Assembly: GCA_041496705.1 (NCBI GenBank) | Contig: JBGQFD010000001.1 | Coordinates: 48,284 to 112,283 of the forward strand | Source: VBDM01 sp041496705 | GTDB lineage: Bacteria; Pseudomonadota; Gammaproteobacteria; Burkholderiales; SG8-39 | Direction: 5' to 3' | Length of the DNA stretch: 64,000 nucleotides | In this document: positions 43,147 to 51,485 of the stretch, one piece after another | Numbering within the stretch: position 1 is the first letter of the stretch | How the letters are laid out: each line of letters opens with the position of its first letter | Position numbers and translations under genes: made by a program | Notes under the pieces: generated by a model | What the model saw: the letters and a program-made list of their open reading frames with translations, nothing else | What the model was told of the DNA's origin: nothing | Databases searched by the model: none

Positions 43147-44465
43147 TCAAGAAATTCATCCGGCGCGTTCTGCGGCTCGACGCAGCCGAGCCGCACCTCA
43201 TCCCGCGCGAGCGGCACGGCATCGGCCGCGAGGCCATTTCGCCGGGCTCGCGCAAGGTCTGCGAGACGCTGCAAAGCCACGGCCATACCGCGTACGTGGT
43301 GGGCGGCGCGGTGCGCGACCTGCTCCTCGGCCTGCGCCCCAAGGATTTCGATGTCGCCACCGACGCCGATCCCGAGGACGTGCACCGGCTGTTCCGGCGC
43401 TCGCGCCTTATCGGCCGGCGCTTCAAGCTAGTGCACGTGATGTTCGGCGAGGAGACGGTAGAGGTGTCCACATTCCGCTCACGCACCGCCGCGGAGACCG
43501 ACGAGCATGGACGTGTCCTTCGCGACAATATCTATGGCACGCGCGAGGACGATGCGATCCGGCGCGATTTCACGGTGAACGCCCTGTACTACGACCCGGC
43601 CACCGAGACCATCCTCGACTATCACAACGGGTTGAGGGACATGCGCCACAAGTCCGTGCGCGTCATCGGCGACGCCCGCGCGCGCTACCGCGAGGACCCG
43701 GTGCGCATGCTGCGCGCTGCCCGCTTCGCGGCGAAGCTCGGCTTCACCATCGACGAGCGCACGCGCAAGCCCATCCGCGAGATGGCCTCGTTGCTGGAAA
43801 ACGTCCCCGCGTCGCGGGTCTACGAGGAAATACAAAAGCTGCTGCTCTCCGGCCACGCCGCCACCAGCCTGCGACAGCTGCGCAGCGAAGGCCTGCACCA
43901 TGGCCTCTTGCCGCTGCTCGATGTCATCTTCGAGCAGCCGATGGGAGAACGCTTCGTGCAACTCGCGCTCGAGCAAACCGACGCGCGCGTGCGCTCGGGC
44001 AAGCCGGTGTCGCCGGCGTTCCTCTTCGCCGCGCTGCTCTGGCACGAAGTGCTGGCGGCATGGAAGAAACTGGAGCATCAGGGCCAGCACCGGATTCCGG
44101 CGCTTTTTCGCGCGATGGACACGGTGCTCGACATCCAGACCGGGAAGCTCGCCATCCCGCGGCGCTTCACTGCGGTGATGAAGGAGATCTGGGCGATGCA
44201 GCCGCGCCTGGAGCAGCGCAGCGGCCGCCGCCCGTTCGCTGTGCTCGCGAACGACAAGTTCCGCGCCGGCTTCGATTTTCTGGTGCTGAGAGCACAAAGC
44301 GGTGAAGCCCCCGAGGAGCTCGCGCAATGGTGGCAGCGATTCCAGCGCTCGAGCGAGGCCGAACGCCAGGCGATGCTGCTCGAGCCGCAAGCCGGCGAAC
44401 ACCGGCGTCGGCGGCGCCGGCGGCGAAAGCATCCGTCCGCGCCACCGGACGCGGCGCCGGTTTGA
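43143..44465 (+). CDS. pcnB: Poly(A) polymerase I
   Basis: Adds poly(A) tails to RNA, marking it for decay. It has 440 residues. The nucleotidyltransferase signature is YVVGGAVRDLLLGLRPKDFDVATDADPEDV with the metal Asp pair, then FGEETVEVSTFR, RDFTVNALYYD and the neck region EDPVRMLRAARFAAKLGF. The C-terminus is basic (HRRRRRRRRKHPS), as in PcnB. The start is a TTG at 43143 (TTGATCAAGAAATTC) overlapping the previous stop. In related genomes it is next to folK; here about 7.6 kb lies between. Confidence 0.95.
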   Translation: MIKKFIRRVLRLDAAEPHLIPRERHGIGREAISPGSRKVCETLQSHGHTAYVVGGAVRDLLLGLRPKDFDVATDADPEDVHRLFRRSRLIGRRFKLVHVMFGEETVEVSTFRSRTAAETDEHGRVLRDNIYGTREDDAIRRDFTVNALYYDPATETILDYHNGLRDMRHKSVRVIGDARARYREDPVRMLRAARFAAKLGFTIDERTRKPIREMASLLENVPASRVYEEIQKLLLSGHAATSLRQLRSEGLHHGLLPLLDVIFEQPMGERFVQLALEQTDARVRSGKPVSPAFLFAALLWHEVLAAWKKLEHQGQHRIPALFRAMDTVLDIQTGKLAIPRRFTAVMKEIWAMQPRLEQRSGRRPFAVLANDKFRAGFDFLVLRAQSGEAPEELAQWWQRFQRSSEAERQAMLLEPQAGEHRRRRRRRRKHPSAPPDAAPV

Positions 44466-44475
44466 GCCGGAGCCG

Positions 44476-44481
44476 TATAAT
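44476..44481 (+). promoter_or_regulatory. Candidate -10 box for the DarA/DarB-like gene block
   Basis: A perfect TATAAT lies 11 bases after the pcnB stop and 21 bases before the ATG at 44502. The -35 position (GC-rich) shows no consensus. It suggests that the nine-gene block has its own start of transcription. Confidence 0.45.
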
Positions 44482-44501
44482 TTGAGCCTAACGCCCGAAT
44501 C

Positions 44502-45419
44502 ATGAAACGCGTTCTGCTTGTGCATTTTTCGCAAACCGGGCAGCTCGCCCGCGTGGCTCGCCGCCTCACCTCGCCGCTCTCCGGCGCGGGCGACGTAGAG
44601 CTGGTGGAGGAAGTACTGCGTCCACGCCAGCCGTATCCCTTTCCGTGGCCGCTGTGGAAGTTCCTCGATACCATGCCGGAATCAGTGCTGCTCGATCCGC
44701 CCGCACTCGAACCTCTCTCGAGGCGCGTGGACGAGGATTTCGATCTCATCATCCTCGCCTACCAGGTGTGGTATCTCGCGCCCGCCGGTCCGATGACTGC
44801 CTTCCTCAAGAGCCAGACCGCGACGCGCCTTCTGCGCGGGCGCCCGGTGGTCACGGTGATCGCCTGCCGCAACATGTGGTTGCTCGCCCAGGAAACCGTC
44901 AAACGCCTGATCGGCGAGGCGGGCGGAATTCTGCGCGACAACGTGGTCTTGACAGACCGCGGCAGCGCGCTGGAGACCTTCATCACCACGCCGCGCTGGC
45001 TGCTCACGGGGCAACGCGACGCGTTCTGCGGCCTGTCGGCGGCCGGAGTCTCGGAGGATGACATCGCGGGCGCCGACCGGTTCGGCCGCGCGCTTCTCGA
45101 CGCGCTGCGCGCGCACCGCGAACGCGACACCGCACCGATGTTGGCGGGCCTGGGCGCAGTGCGCGTGGATCCGCGCCTGATCTTCAGCGAGCGCGCCGCG
45201 CGACGCGCGTTTTCGGTCTGGTCCCGCGTCATCCGGCTCGGCGGTCCCCAGGGATCGGTGGGCCGCCTGCCGCTGCTGGCGCTATTTTCCGTATATCTTG
45301 TCGCAATGATCTTGCTCGTCGTGCCCGCGAGTCTGCTGCTGCAGCGTCTGGCGCGGCCGCTGCTCACGCGACACCTGCAATCGCTGCAGACTTACTACGA
45401 ACTTCCTTCGGGGCGCTGA
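44502..45419 (+). CDS. DarA-like flavodoxin-fold protein (dialkylresorcinol condensing enzyme type)
   Basis: A 305-residue protein with a flavodoxin-like first half (VLLVHFSQTGQLARVARRL at the N-terminus in the place of the FMN phosphate loop; LIILAYQVWYLAPAGPMTAFLKSQ; RGRPVVTVIACRNMWLLAQ) and a hydrophobic C-terminus with one or two membrane helices (about 255-280). This resembles the DarA proteins of dialkylresorcinol and flexirubin-type clusters, which are paired with a KAS-III DarB, as here (36 bases downstream). The chemistry of DarA is not settled. I infer a role in aromatic or polyketide ring formation with DarB. Confidence 0.72.
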   Translation: MKRVLLVHFSQTGQLARVARRLTSPLSGAGDVELVEEVLRPRQPYPFPWPLWKFLDTMPESVLLDPPALEPLSRRVDEDFDLIILAYQVWYLAPAGPMTAFLKSQTATRLLRGRPVVTVIACRNMWLLAQETVKRLIGEAGGILRDNVVLTDRGSALETFITTPRWLLTGQRDAFCGLSAAGVSEDDIAGADRFGRALLDALRAHRERDTAPMLAGLGAVRVDPRLIFSERAARRAFSVWSRVIRLGGPQGSVGRLPLLALFSVYLVAMILLVVPASLLLQRLARPLLTRHLQSLQTYYELPSGR

Positions 45420-45455
45420 CGCGACCCGAAGAGCGAATCGACCGGGAAACCTCGA

Positions 45456-46613
45456 ATGGACCGCCGCACCGCCTACATCACGCGCAGCTCCATCTGCCTG
45501 CCCAACGCGCCGGTGGAGAATGACCAGGTAGAGGCGATCCTGGGCCAGGTCGGCGGGCGGCCTTCGAGGGCGCGACGCGTCGTGCAGCGCAGCAATGGAA
45601 TCCGGCGGCGCTACTACGTCATCGATCCGGCCACCGGCCAGCCGAACTACACCAACGCCAGCCTCACCGCGAAGGCCGTCAAGGGTCTCGCAAGCAAGGG
45701 TTTTGCTCTCGATGACCTCGCGTGCCTGGTGTGCGGCACCTCGAACCCGGACCAGCTGATGCCCAATCACGCGGTCATGGTTCACGGCGAGCTCGGCTCT
45801 CCAGTCTGCGAGGTCGCTGCGACGGCCGGGGTATGCGTTTCCGGCGCCACGGCGCTGAAGTACGCATGGATGTCGGTGCTGTCCGGAAGCGCGCCCAACG
45901 CCGTCGCGACCGGTTCCGAGGTCGCGTCGCTGGGCCTGCGCGCGCAGAACTATCCTCCCGAGGGGCCGGACACCGCCGAGAATCTGGAAGCACATCCGGA
46001 GCTGGCGTTCGAAAAGGATTTCCTGCGCTGGATGCTGTCCGACGGAGCCGGCGCGCTGCTCGTCGAACCCGCGCCCCGGCCCGGACTGAACCTGCGCATC
46101 GACTGGATTGACGTTTTCTCCTACGCGCACCTGCTGCCCGCCTGCATGTACGTCGGCGCCGAAAAGCAGCCCGACGGCGGGCTGCGCGGCTGGATGCTCT
46201 ACTCTGCCCGCGAACGTGAATCGAATTCGGTGTTCGCCTTGAAGCAGGACGTGAGGCTGCTGAACGAAGAGGTCATCGAGCACACCCTGGTCAAGCCGCT
46301 GGCGCGCGTCATCGCGCAGCGCTCGCTCGCTGCGGCGGACGTCGACTGGTTTCTGCCACACTATTCGTCGGAATATTTCCGCAAACCGGTCGCCGACGGA
46401 CTCGCCCGGGCCGGTCTGCCGATCCCGCAGGAGCGCTGGTTCACCAATCTCGAACAGGTGGGCAACGTCGGATCGGCGTCGATTTACATCATGCTGGACG
46501 AACTGCTACAAAGCGGGCGCCTGAAGGACGGGCAGCGTCTCCTGTGCTGGGTGCCGGAGAGCGGACGATTCTCGAGCGCCTTCATCGGTCTCACCGCCGT
46601 AACGCATGCGTGA
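45456..46613 (+). CDS. DarB-like KAS III ketosynthase
   Basis: A 385-residue thiolase-fold enzyme of the KAS III (FabH-like) type. The triad is Cys127 (ATAGVCVSGATAL), His302 (FLPHYSSEYF) and Asn337 (GNVGSASIY), all intact, so condensation is plausible. Compared with FabH it has an N-terminal insert (VVQRSNGIRRRYYVID) typical of DarB-type proteins. It is paired with a DarA-like protein in the same operon, as in dialkylresorcinol pathways, where DarB joins two beta-keto acyl chains. The substrate here cannot be told by eye. Confidence 0.8.
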   Translation: MDRRTAYITRSSICLPNAPVENDQVEAILGQVGGRPSRARRVVQRSNGIRRRYYVIDPATGQPNYTNASLTAKAVKGLASKGFALDDLACLVCGTSNPDQLMPNHAVMVHGELGSPVCEVAATAGVCVSGATALKYAWMSVLSGSAPNAVATGSEVASLGLRAQNYPPEGPDTAENLEAHPELAFEKDFLRWMLSDGAGALLVEPAPRPGLNLRIDWIDVFSYAHLLPACMYVGAEKQPDGGLRGWMLYSARERESNSVFALKQDVRLLNEEVIEHTLVKPLARVIAQRSLAAADVDWFLPHYSSEYFRKPVADGLARAGLPIPQERWFTNLEQVGNVGSASIYIMLDELLQSGRLKDGQRLLCWVPESGRFSSAFIGLTAVTHA

Positions 46614-47001
46614 GCGGGAAGTACCCCAGGAGGGTAACTCCACCCTGGCGGGCCATCGCAAGGCAGTCTACGCGGCCGACGCGGACGGCAGGCTGCGGCT
46701 GGTGCCTTCGCGCGGCTGGGAGGTCGAGGAGATCGTCACGCGCCAGGCGGTGGACGACCTGGCGCGGCGCGCGGCGGATGCGCAAGCCCGGGCGCTTTCC
46801 GGGGAGTCTTCCCCGCTCGAATGCCACATGTACCGTGCGCGCATGGACCTCGGTCTGCTCTCGCAAACCACCGGCATCTGGCGCTGGCGCGTGCGGCGTC
46901 ACTTCAGGCCGCGCGTGTTTGCGCGCCTGCCGCTCGCGCTGAAGGCGCGTTACGCCGAGGCGCTCGGGATCACGGTCGACGCGCTCGAGAAGGTGGACTA
47001 G
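46606..47001 (+). CDS. Unknown small protein in the DarA/DarB-like block
   Basis: Unrecognised protein of 131 residues, basic and helix-rich, with no signal or TM segment. Recurrent features are RLVPSRGWEVEEIVTRQAVDDLARR, MYRARMDLGLLSQTTGIWRWRVRRHF and a final ALGITVDALEKVD. The start ATG overlaps the last codons of the DarB-like gene, and the next gene begins 2 bases after its stop, so it is translated with them. It may be a small partner or an RNA/DNA-binding regulator; no function is claimed. Confidence 0.6.
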   Translation: MREREVPQEGNSTLAGHRKAVYAADADGRLRLVPSRGWEVEEIVTRQAVDDLARRAADAQARALSGESSPLECHMYRARMDLGLLSQTTGIWRWRVRRHFRPRVFARLPLALKARYAEALGITVDALEKVD

Positions 47002-47003
47002 AA

Positions 47004-48011
47004 ATGCCCGACGCCTTCGTGCACGCGCACGCCTCACACTGCGAGTCCGGCGTCATGTCGTCGCTCCTGCGCCATCACGGCCTGCCCCTGTCCGAGGCGA
47101 TGGCCTTCGGCTTGTCCTCCGCCTTGGCCTTCGCCTACCTGCCGTGCATCCGCATCAACGGGCTGCCGCTCATATCCTTCCGCATGCCGCCGCGAGCCAT
47201 CGTCAAGGGCCTCCAGCGCCGGCTAGGCCTCGCGATGCACTTCGAGACTTTCCGCTCGCCCGCGGACGGAACGGCGCGGCTCGACGCGCTGCTCGACTCG
47301 GGGAAGCTCGTCGGCCTGCAGGCTTCGGTGTTCTGGCTGCCGTATTTTCCGCCCGACCTGCGCTTTCATTTCAACGCGCACAACCTGCTCGTCTACGGCC
47401 GCGAGGGCGATGAATACCTGGTCAGCGATCCGGTCGGGGAAACGCCGGTCCGCTGTGCGCGCAAGGATCTCGAAAAAGCGCGTTTTGCGAAGGGGGCGCT
47501 CGCGCCGAAGGGGCTGCTCTACTACCTGACCGCGCCGCCGCCGGCGCCGGACTGGTCGCTCCTCGGGCGGCGTGCGCTCGCGCGCACCGCACACATCATG
47601 CTGCACGCCCCAGTGCCCCTCGTCGGCGTGCGCGGCATCGAGATCCTCGCGCGCCGCGTCGGGCGGCTGCCCCTCGCCGACGGCGGCGAGCGAGCGCGCC
47701 TGTACATCGGCAACATCGTGCGCATGCAGGAGGAGATCGGCACGGGCGGCGGCGGCTTCCGCTTCCTCTACGCTTCGTTCCTTCAGGAGCTCTCGTCGGT
47801 GACGCGCTACGCTGCGCTGGAAGCACTGGCCGGGCGCCTGGTGGAGATCGGGGACCGCTGGCGCGAGTTCGCGCTCTCCGCGGCGCGCATGATCCGCGGG
47901 CGCGACGCACTCGCTCCGCCCAGACTCGCCGCGCTCCTGCGCGCGCTCGCCGGAGAAGAGAGGCTTTTTTTCCGAGACCTGCTACGCACAACACGCGCAT
48001 GGGCACGCTGA
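47004..48011 (+). CDS. BtrH-like acyltransferase/peptidase-fold protein
   Basis: A 335-residue protein with an N-terminal BtrH-like cysteine-acyltransferase domain: Cys13 (ASHCESGVMSSLLRHHG), His126 (FHFNAHNLLVYG) and Asp142 (YLVSDPVGE) form a likely triad. In butirosin biosynthesis BtrH moves an acyl group from a carrier protein to an amine. A carrier-protein gene lies 3 kb downstream in the same block, so the same logic is plausible. The C-terminal half is mostly helical (EEIGTGGGGFRFLYASFLQEL; LVEIGDRWREFALSAARM). Its acceptor is unknown. Its end overlaps the next ABC gene by 13 bases. Confidence 0.75.
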   Translation: MPDAFVHAHASHCESGVMSSLLRHHGLPLSEAMAFGLSSALAFAYLPCIRINGLPLISFRMPPRAIVKGLQRRLGLAMHFETFRSPADGTARLDALLDSGKLVGLQASVFWLPYFPPDLRFHFNAHNLLVYGREGDEYLVSDPVGETPVRCARKDLEKARFAKGALAPKGLLYYLTAPPPAPDWSLLGRRALARTAHIMLHAPVPLVGVRGIEILARRVGRLPLADGGERARLYIGNIVRMQEEIGTGGGGFRFLYASFLQELSSVTRYAALEALAGRLVEIGDRWREFALSAARMIRGRDALAPPRLAALLRALAGEERLFFRDLLRTTRAWAR

Positions 48012-48928
48012 GCCTCGAGGGCGTGTCGTTCCGCTACCCCGGCCGCGTCGAAGCCGTGCTGGATGAGGTCACTCTCGACATTCCCGCGGGCGGCATCTTC
48101 GGCCTGCTCGGGCCGAACGGCGCCGGCAAGACCACGCTGATTGCGGTGGTCACCGGGCAGTTGCGCGGGGCGAGCGGGCGTATCTTCCTCGGGGGCGAAC
48201 CGTTCGAGCGCGTGCGCCGCGCGCGGCCGCGCTGCCTGGGGCTGGTGCCGCAGGAGTACGCGTTCTACCCGATGCTGACTTGCCGGGAGAATCTTCGCTT
48301 CTTCGGCGCGGTGCAGGGCCTTGCCGGCGACGAGCTGCGGCGTCGCATCGCCGCGGTCGCGGTGTTCGCGCGCATCGAAGCCGTGCTCGCTCGCCGCGCC
48401 GGGCAGCTCTCCGGCGGCCTGAAACGCCGCCTGAATCTCGCCATCGGCCTGCTCGCCGAGCCGCAGCTGCTGCTGCTCGATGAGCCCACGGTGGGCGTGG
48501 ACCCGCAATCGCGCGCCTTCCTGCTCGAATCGATCCGCTCGCTCGCCGCGGACGGCCGCACCATCGTCTACACCAGCCATTACATGGAGGAAGTGCAGGC
48601 GATCTGCGACCGCGTGGCGATCGTCGACCGCGGCCGGGTGCTCGTGACCGGCGCGCTGTCGGATCTGCTGCAGGACCGTTCCGGCCTGCTGACGCTGCGT
48701 CTGCGCTCGCCGCTGCCGCCGGCGCTCGCCGAGGCGTGGCGCACGCGCCACGCGCTGCAGGACGACGGCGAGGCGCGCTATCGCCTGCGGCTGCGCGCGG
48801 CCGACGAAGTTGCCGCGATCCTCGCGTCGGCGCACAGCGCGGGTTGCGAGCCGCTGGCGATCGCCTACGGGCGGCGCGACCTCGAGCAGCTTTTCATGCA
48901 GCTGACCGACCGGTCTCTGCGGGACTAG
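47999..48928 (+). CDS. ABC transporter ATPase (exporter type)
   Basis: Cytoplasmic ATPase of 309 residues. Walker A GPNGAGKTTLI, signature QLSGGLKRRL, Walker B LLLLDEPTVGVDPQSR, and the switch His in YTSHYMEE are all intact, so it should be active. It is of the CcmA/DrrA exporter type rather than an importer. The C-terminal domain (about 220-309) is typical of that group. It overlaps the BtrH-like gene and precedes an ABC-2 permease by 12 bases. Together they form an export system, probably for the lipid or polyketide made by the block. Confidence 0.85.
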   Translation: MGTLSLEGVSFRYPGRVEAVLDEVTLDIPAGGIFGLLGPNGAGKTTLIAVVTGQLRGASGRIFLGGEPFERVRRARPRCLGLVPQEYAFYPMLTCRENLRFFGAVQGLAGDELRRRIAAVAVFARIEAVLARRAGQLSGGLKRRLNLAIGLLAEPQLLLLDEPTVGVDPQSRAFLLESIRSLAADGRTIVYTSHYMEEVQAICDRVAIVDRGRVLVTGALSDLLQDRSGLLTLRLRSPLPPALAEAWRTRHALQDDGEARYRLRLRAADEVAAILASAHSAGCEPLAIAYGRRDLEQLFMQLTDRSLRD

Positions 48929-48940
48929 GGACAGCCCCTG

Positions 48941-50137
48941 ATGCGCCGCGTGCTCGCCTTGTGGGAAAAGGAATGGCTCGTCCTGGCGCGCGACGTGCAC
49001 GGCCTGGCAGTGCTGTTCCTCATGCCGGCGGTGTTCATCGTGGTGATGTCGCTCGCGCTGAGCGACGCTTTCAAGGAAGACGGCGCGCGCCAGGCTGAAT
49101 TCGCCGTGCTCGCCGCTGACGATGCGCCGCTCGCCCAGCGCTTCGCGCAAAGCCTGTCGGGCGACGGGTTCCGCGCGGTGAGCGCCCCGGCGAACGAGGC
49201 CGAGGCGCGGCGAAGCGTGCGCAACGGCAAGCCGGCTCTGGTGCTGGTCCTCCCGCGCGAACTCGCCCGCGGCCTGGCGGCACCTCCGGGCGGCCCGGCC
49301 CCGGCGTTGACGCTGCTCGCCGATCCGGCGCTGCCGTCGCTGCAGCTCGCTGCCTTCCAGCAACGCGTGCGCGGCGCGGTGCTCGAGCTGGGCGTTTCGG
49401 TGCTCCTCGCGCGTGCCGGCGCGCCCGCCGGCACCGGCCTGCCCGAACTGAGGCGCGCCGCGGCGCTCTCCGTCGAGGTGCTCGGCCAATCCCGGGTGCA
49501 GCGTCCCTCCTCGGTGCAGCAGAACGTTCCCGCCTGGCTGATCTTCGGCATGTTCTTCGTGGTGCTGCCGATCGCATCGCTCTTCATCGTCGAACGGCGC
49601 GACGGGACGCTCGCGCGCCTGGTGGCGCAGCAGGTGCCGTTCCCGCTGCTGCTGCTCGGGAAACTCGCGCCGTTCTTCGTGGTGAATCTCGGGCAGACGG
49701 CGCTGATGCTGCTCGCCGGGCGCATGCTGGTCCCCTGGTTCGGTGGCGAAACCCTGGCCCTGCCGGCGCGCTGGGATCTGCTCGCGGCGGTGGCCGCCAG
49801 CACCAGCTTCGCGGCGATCGCCTGGGGACTGCTGGTGGCGGTGTGCGCGCGCACGCTCGAGCAGGCGACGGTGATCGGCGGCGTCGGCAACATCCTCGCC
49901 GCCGCGGTGGGCGGCATCATGGTGCCGCGCTTCGTCATGCCGCAGGCGATGCAGACGCTGGCGGATTATTCGCCGATGGCCTGGGCGCTGGAGGGCTTCC
50001 ACGCGGTACTCCTGCGCGAGGGGACCACCGCCAGCATCGCCGCACCCTGCGCGAAGCTGCTCGCCCTGGCGGCCGCGCTGCTCGCGCTCGCGCTTTTCGT
50101 GCATAGTCGCCGCCGCGTCCTGCATTCCGCCCAATGA
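48941..50137 (+). CDS. ABC-2-type permease
   Basis: Inner-membrane permease of 398 residues, ABC-2 type. TM1 is near the N-terminus (ARDVHGLAVLFLMPAVFIVVMSLAL), followed by a large extracytoplasmic domain (about 45-195) and then five further helices, including QNVPAWLIFGMFFVVLPIASLFIVERRDGTLARLV and VGNILAAAVGGIMVPRFVMPQAMQTLADYSPMAWALEGF. It pairs with the preceding ATPase. The large domain after TM1 is typical of exporters of this kind. It overlaps the ACP gene by four bases. Confidence 0.84.
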   Translation: MRRVLALWEKEWLVLARDVHGLAVLFLMPAVFIVVMSLALSDAFKEDGARQAEFAVLAADDAPLAQRFAQSLSGDGFRAVSAPANEAEARRSVRNGKPALVLVLPRELARGLAAPPGGPAPALTLLADPALPSLQLAAFQQRVRGAVLELGVSVLLARAGAPAGTGLPELRRAAALSVEVLGQSRVQRPSSVQQNVPAWLIFGMFFVVLPIASLFIVERRDGTLARLVAQQVPFPLLLLGKLAPFFVVNLGQTALMLLAGRMLVPWFGGETLALPARWDLLAAVAASTSFAAIAWGLLVAVCARTLEQATVIGGVGNILAAAVGGIMVPRFVMPQAMQTLADYSPMAWALEGFHAVLLREGTTASIAAPCAKLLALAAALLALALFVHSRRRVLHSAQ

Positions 50138-50400
50138 GCCCGCGCGAATCGCTGGTGGCCGAGCTGACGGCGCTGGTACTCGAAGCGACGGAAAAATCCC
50201 TCGACGGCGCGCCGCTCGCCGCCGACGAGCCGATCTTCGGACCCGATTCGCGTCTCAAACTCGATTCCCTGGATGCCCTGCAGGTGTCCATGGCGCTCTT
50301 GAAGCGCTACGGCGTCCGACTCACCGACAGCAAGGAAACGCGGCGAATTCTTTCCTGTGTCGGCAACCTCGCCGACGCCCTGCTGCAGCGGCGCGCATGA
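50134..50400 (+). CDS. Acyl carrier protein
   Basis: An 88-residue carrier protein. The phosphopantetheine-attachment Ser45 lies in SRLKLDSLDALQVSM (DSLD). The N-terminal helix is SLVAELTALVLEATEKS. It is more divergent than a housekeeping AcpP and is dedicated to this block by its position: overlapping ATGA-type junctions with the permease before and the ketosynthase after. It is expected to hold the growing chain for the ketosynthases and perhaps for the BtrH-like enzyme. Confidence 0.88.
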   Translation: MSPRESLVAELTALVLEATEKSLDGAPLAADEPIFGPDSRLKLDSLDALQVSMALLKRYGVRLTDSKETRRILSCVGNLADALLQRRA

Positions 50401-51485
50401 TGCCCGTGTTCGTACGCGCGGCGGCGCTCGCATGCTCGCTCGGGCCGGACCTCGCGACCGCGGTGCAGCGCCTGTCGGGGAAGCCCCTCGCGCCGGATCG
50501 CGCTGCCGCGGCGGGCGCGGACTGGCCGTATTTTCCGATTCCCGTCGTCGCCGGAGACTGGACGCAGCGCGCCGGGGCCATCTCGCGCGCGGTCGCCGCC
50601 GACCTGCGGGGCCGCGCCGCGCTCAAGCCCGGGGACTGGGAGGCGCTGCCCTGCTTCGTCGGATCATCTTCGCTTTCGGCCGGCGCATGGGACGCGGGAG
50701 GCCGGGAGGCCTTGCGGCCGCCGCTGGAATTCTCCGCATCGCTCGCCACATGGTTCGGCGCGCGCGGCCCGGTGATCTCCGTCAACACCGCCTGCACTTC
50801 GGGACTTTCGGCATTCGACATCGCGGCGAATCTCGTCGCCGCGGGTGAGTGTGGCGACGCGCTGGTGCTTGGCGTGGAGTTCGCGAACCGAATGACGCTT
50901 TCCGGATTCGCCGGCATGGAGCTACTGTCGCGCACCGCTGCCCGCCCCTGCGACCGCGACCGCGACGGCTTGGTGCTCGGCGAGGCGCTGGGCGCCGTGC
51001 TCGTCTCCGCAACGCCAGGACCATGGCGCGTCGCCGCGCTCGCCTCGCAAATCGACGCGGCGAACGTCACCGGTCCGCCGCCCGGCGGCGAAGCGGCGGA
51101 AGCGACGATGCGCAGCGCCCTCGACGCCGCTGGCTGGCGAAGCGGCGCCGTCGACCTGGTCAAACTGCAGGCGGGCGGCGGGCCGATCGCCGATCTCGCC
51201 GAGGCGCGGGCGCTGCGGCGGGTGTTCGCGGCGCCGCCCGCGGTGGTTTCTCTCAAGGGCGCGCTCGGCCACACGCTGGGCGCGAGCGGCCCCGTAGAGC
51301 TCGCGCTGCTCCTCGAATGCCTCGCACAAGGGCGCGTGCCCGCGACCTGGGGATTCGAGACGCCCGACGAAGAGGTCGGCCTGGAGCCGGCGGGCGGCGA
51401 CGCCGGCGGGGTGAAGCGCGTATTGTTCAACCTCTCCGGATTCGGCGGCAACGTCATGAGCCTGGCGCTCGAAAGGACCGGCTAG
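50397..51485 (+). CDS. FabF-like ketosynthase with one catalytic His replaced
   Basis: A 362-residue beta-ketoacyl-ACP synthase of the KAS I/II type. The nucleophile Cys133 (VNTACTSGLSAF) and the second histidine, His292 (KGALGHTLGASG), are present. The first active-site His, normally in HGTGT, aligns by eye with Gln258 in LVKLQAGGGPIADLAEARAL. A C-Q-H set may be slow or may act as a chain-shaping partner. The ATG overlaps the ACP stop. Partner gene 51486 resembles a chain-length-factor, so the pair could be a ketosynthase/CLF heterodimer. Confidence 0.8.
   Translation: MMPVFVRAAALACSLGPDLATAVQRLSGKPLAPDRAAAAGADWPYFPIPVVAGDWTQRAGAISRAVAADLRGRAALKPGDWEALPCFVGSSSLSAGAWDAGGREALRPPLEFSASLATWFGARGPVISVNTACTSGLSAFDIAANLVAAGECGDALVLGVEFANRMTLSGFAGMELLSRTAARPCDRDRDGLVLGEALGAVLVSATPGPWRVAALASQIDAANVTGPPPGGEAAEATMRSALDAAGWRSGAVDLVKLQAGGGPIADLAEARALRRVFAAPPAVVSLKGALGHTLGASGPVELALLLECLAQGRVPATWGFETPDEEVGLEPAGGDAGGVKRVLFNLSGFGGNVMSLALERTG

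Noticed and set aside
47807..50134. 775-codon minus-strand open frame over the BtrH/ABC genes
   Set aside because: Mirror of the coding strand. Sequence is rich in Gln, Arg and His with no domain pattern, and the plus-strand ABC motifs are clear.
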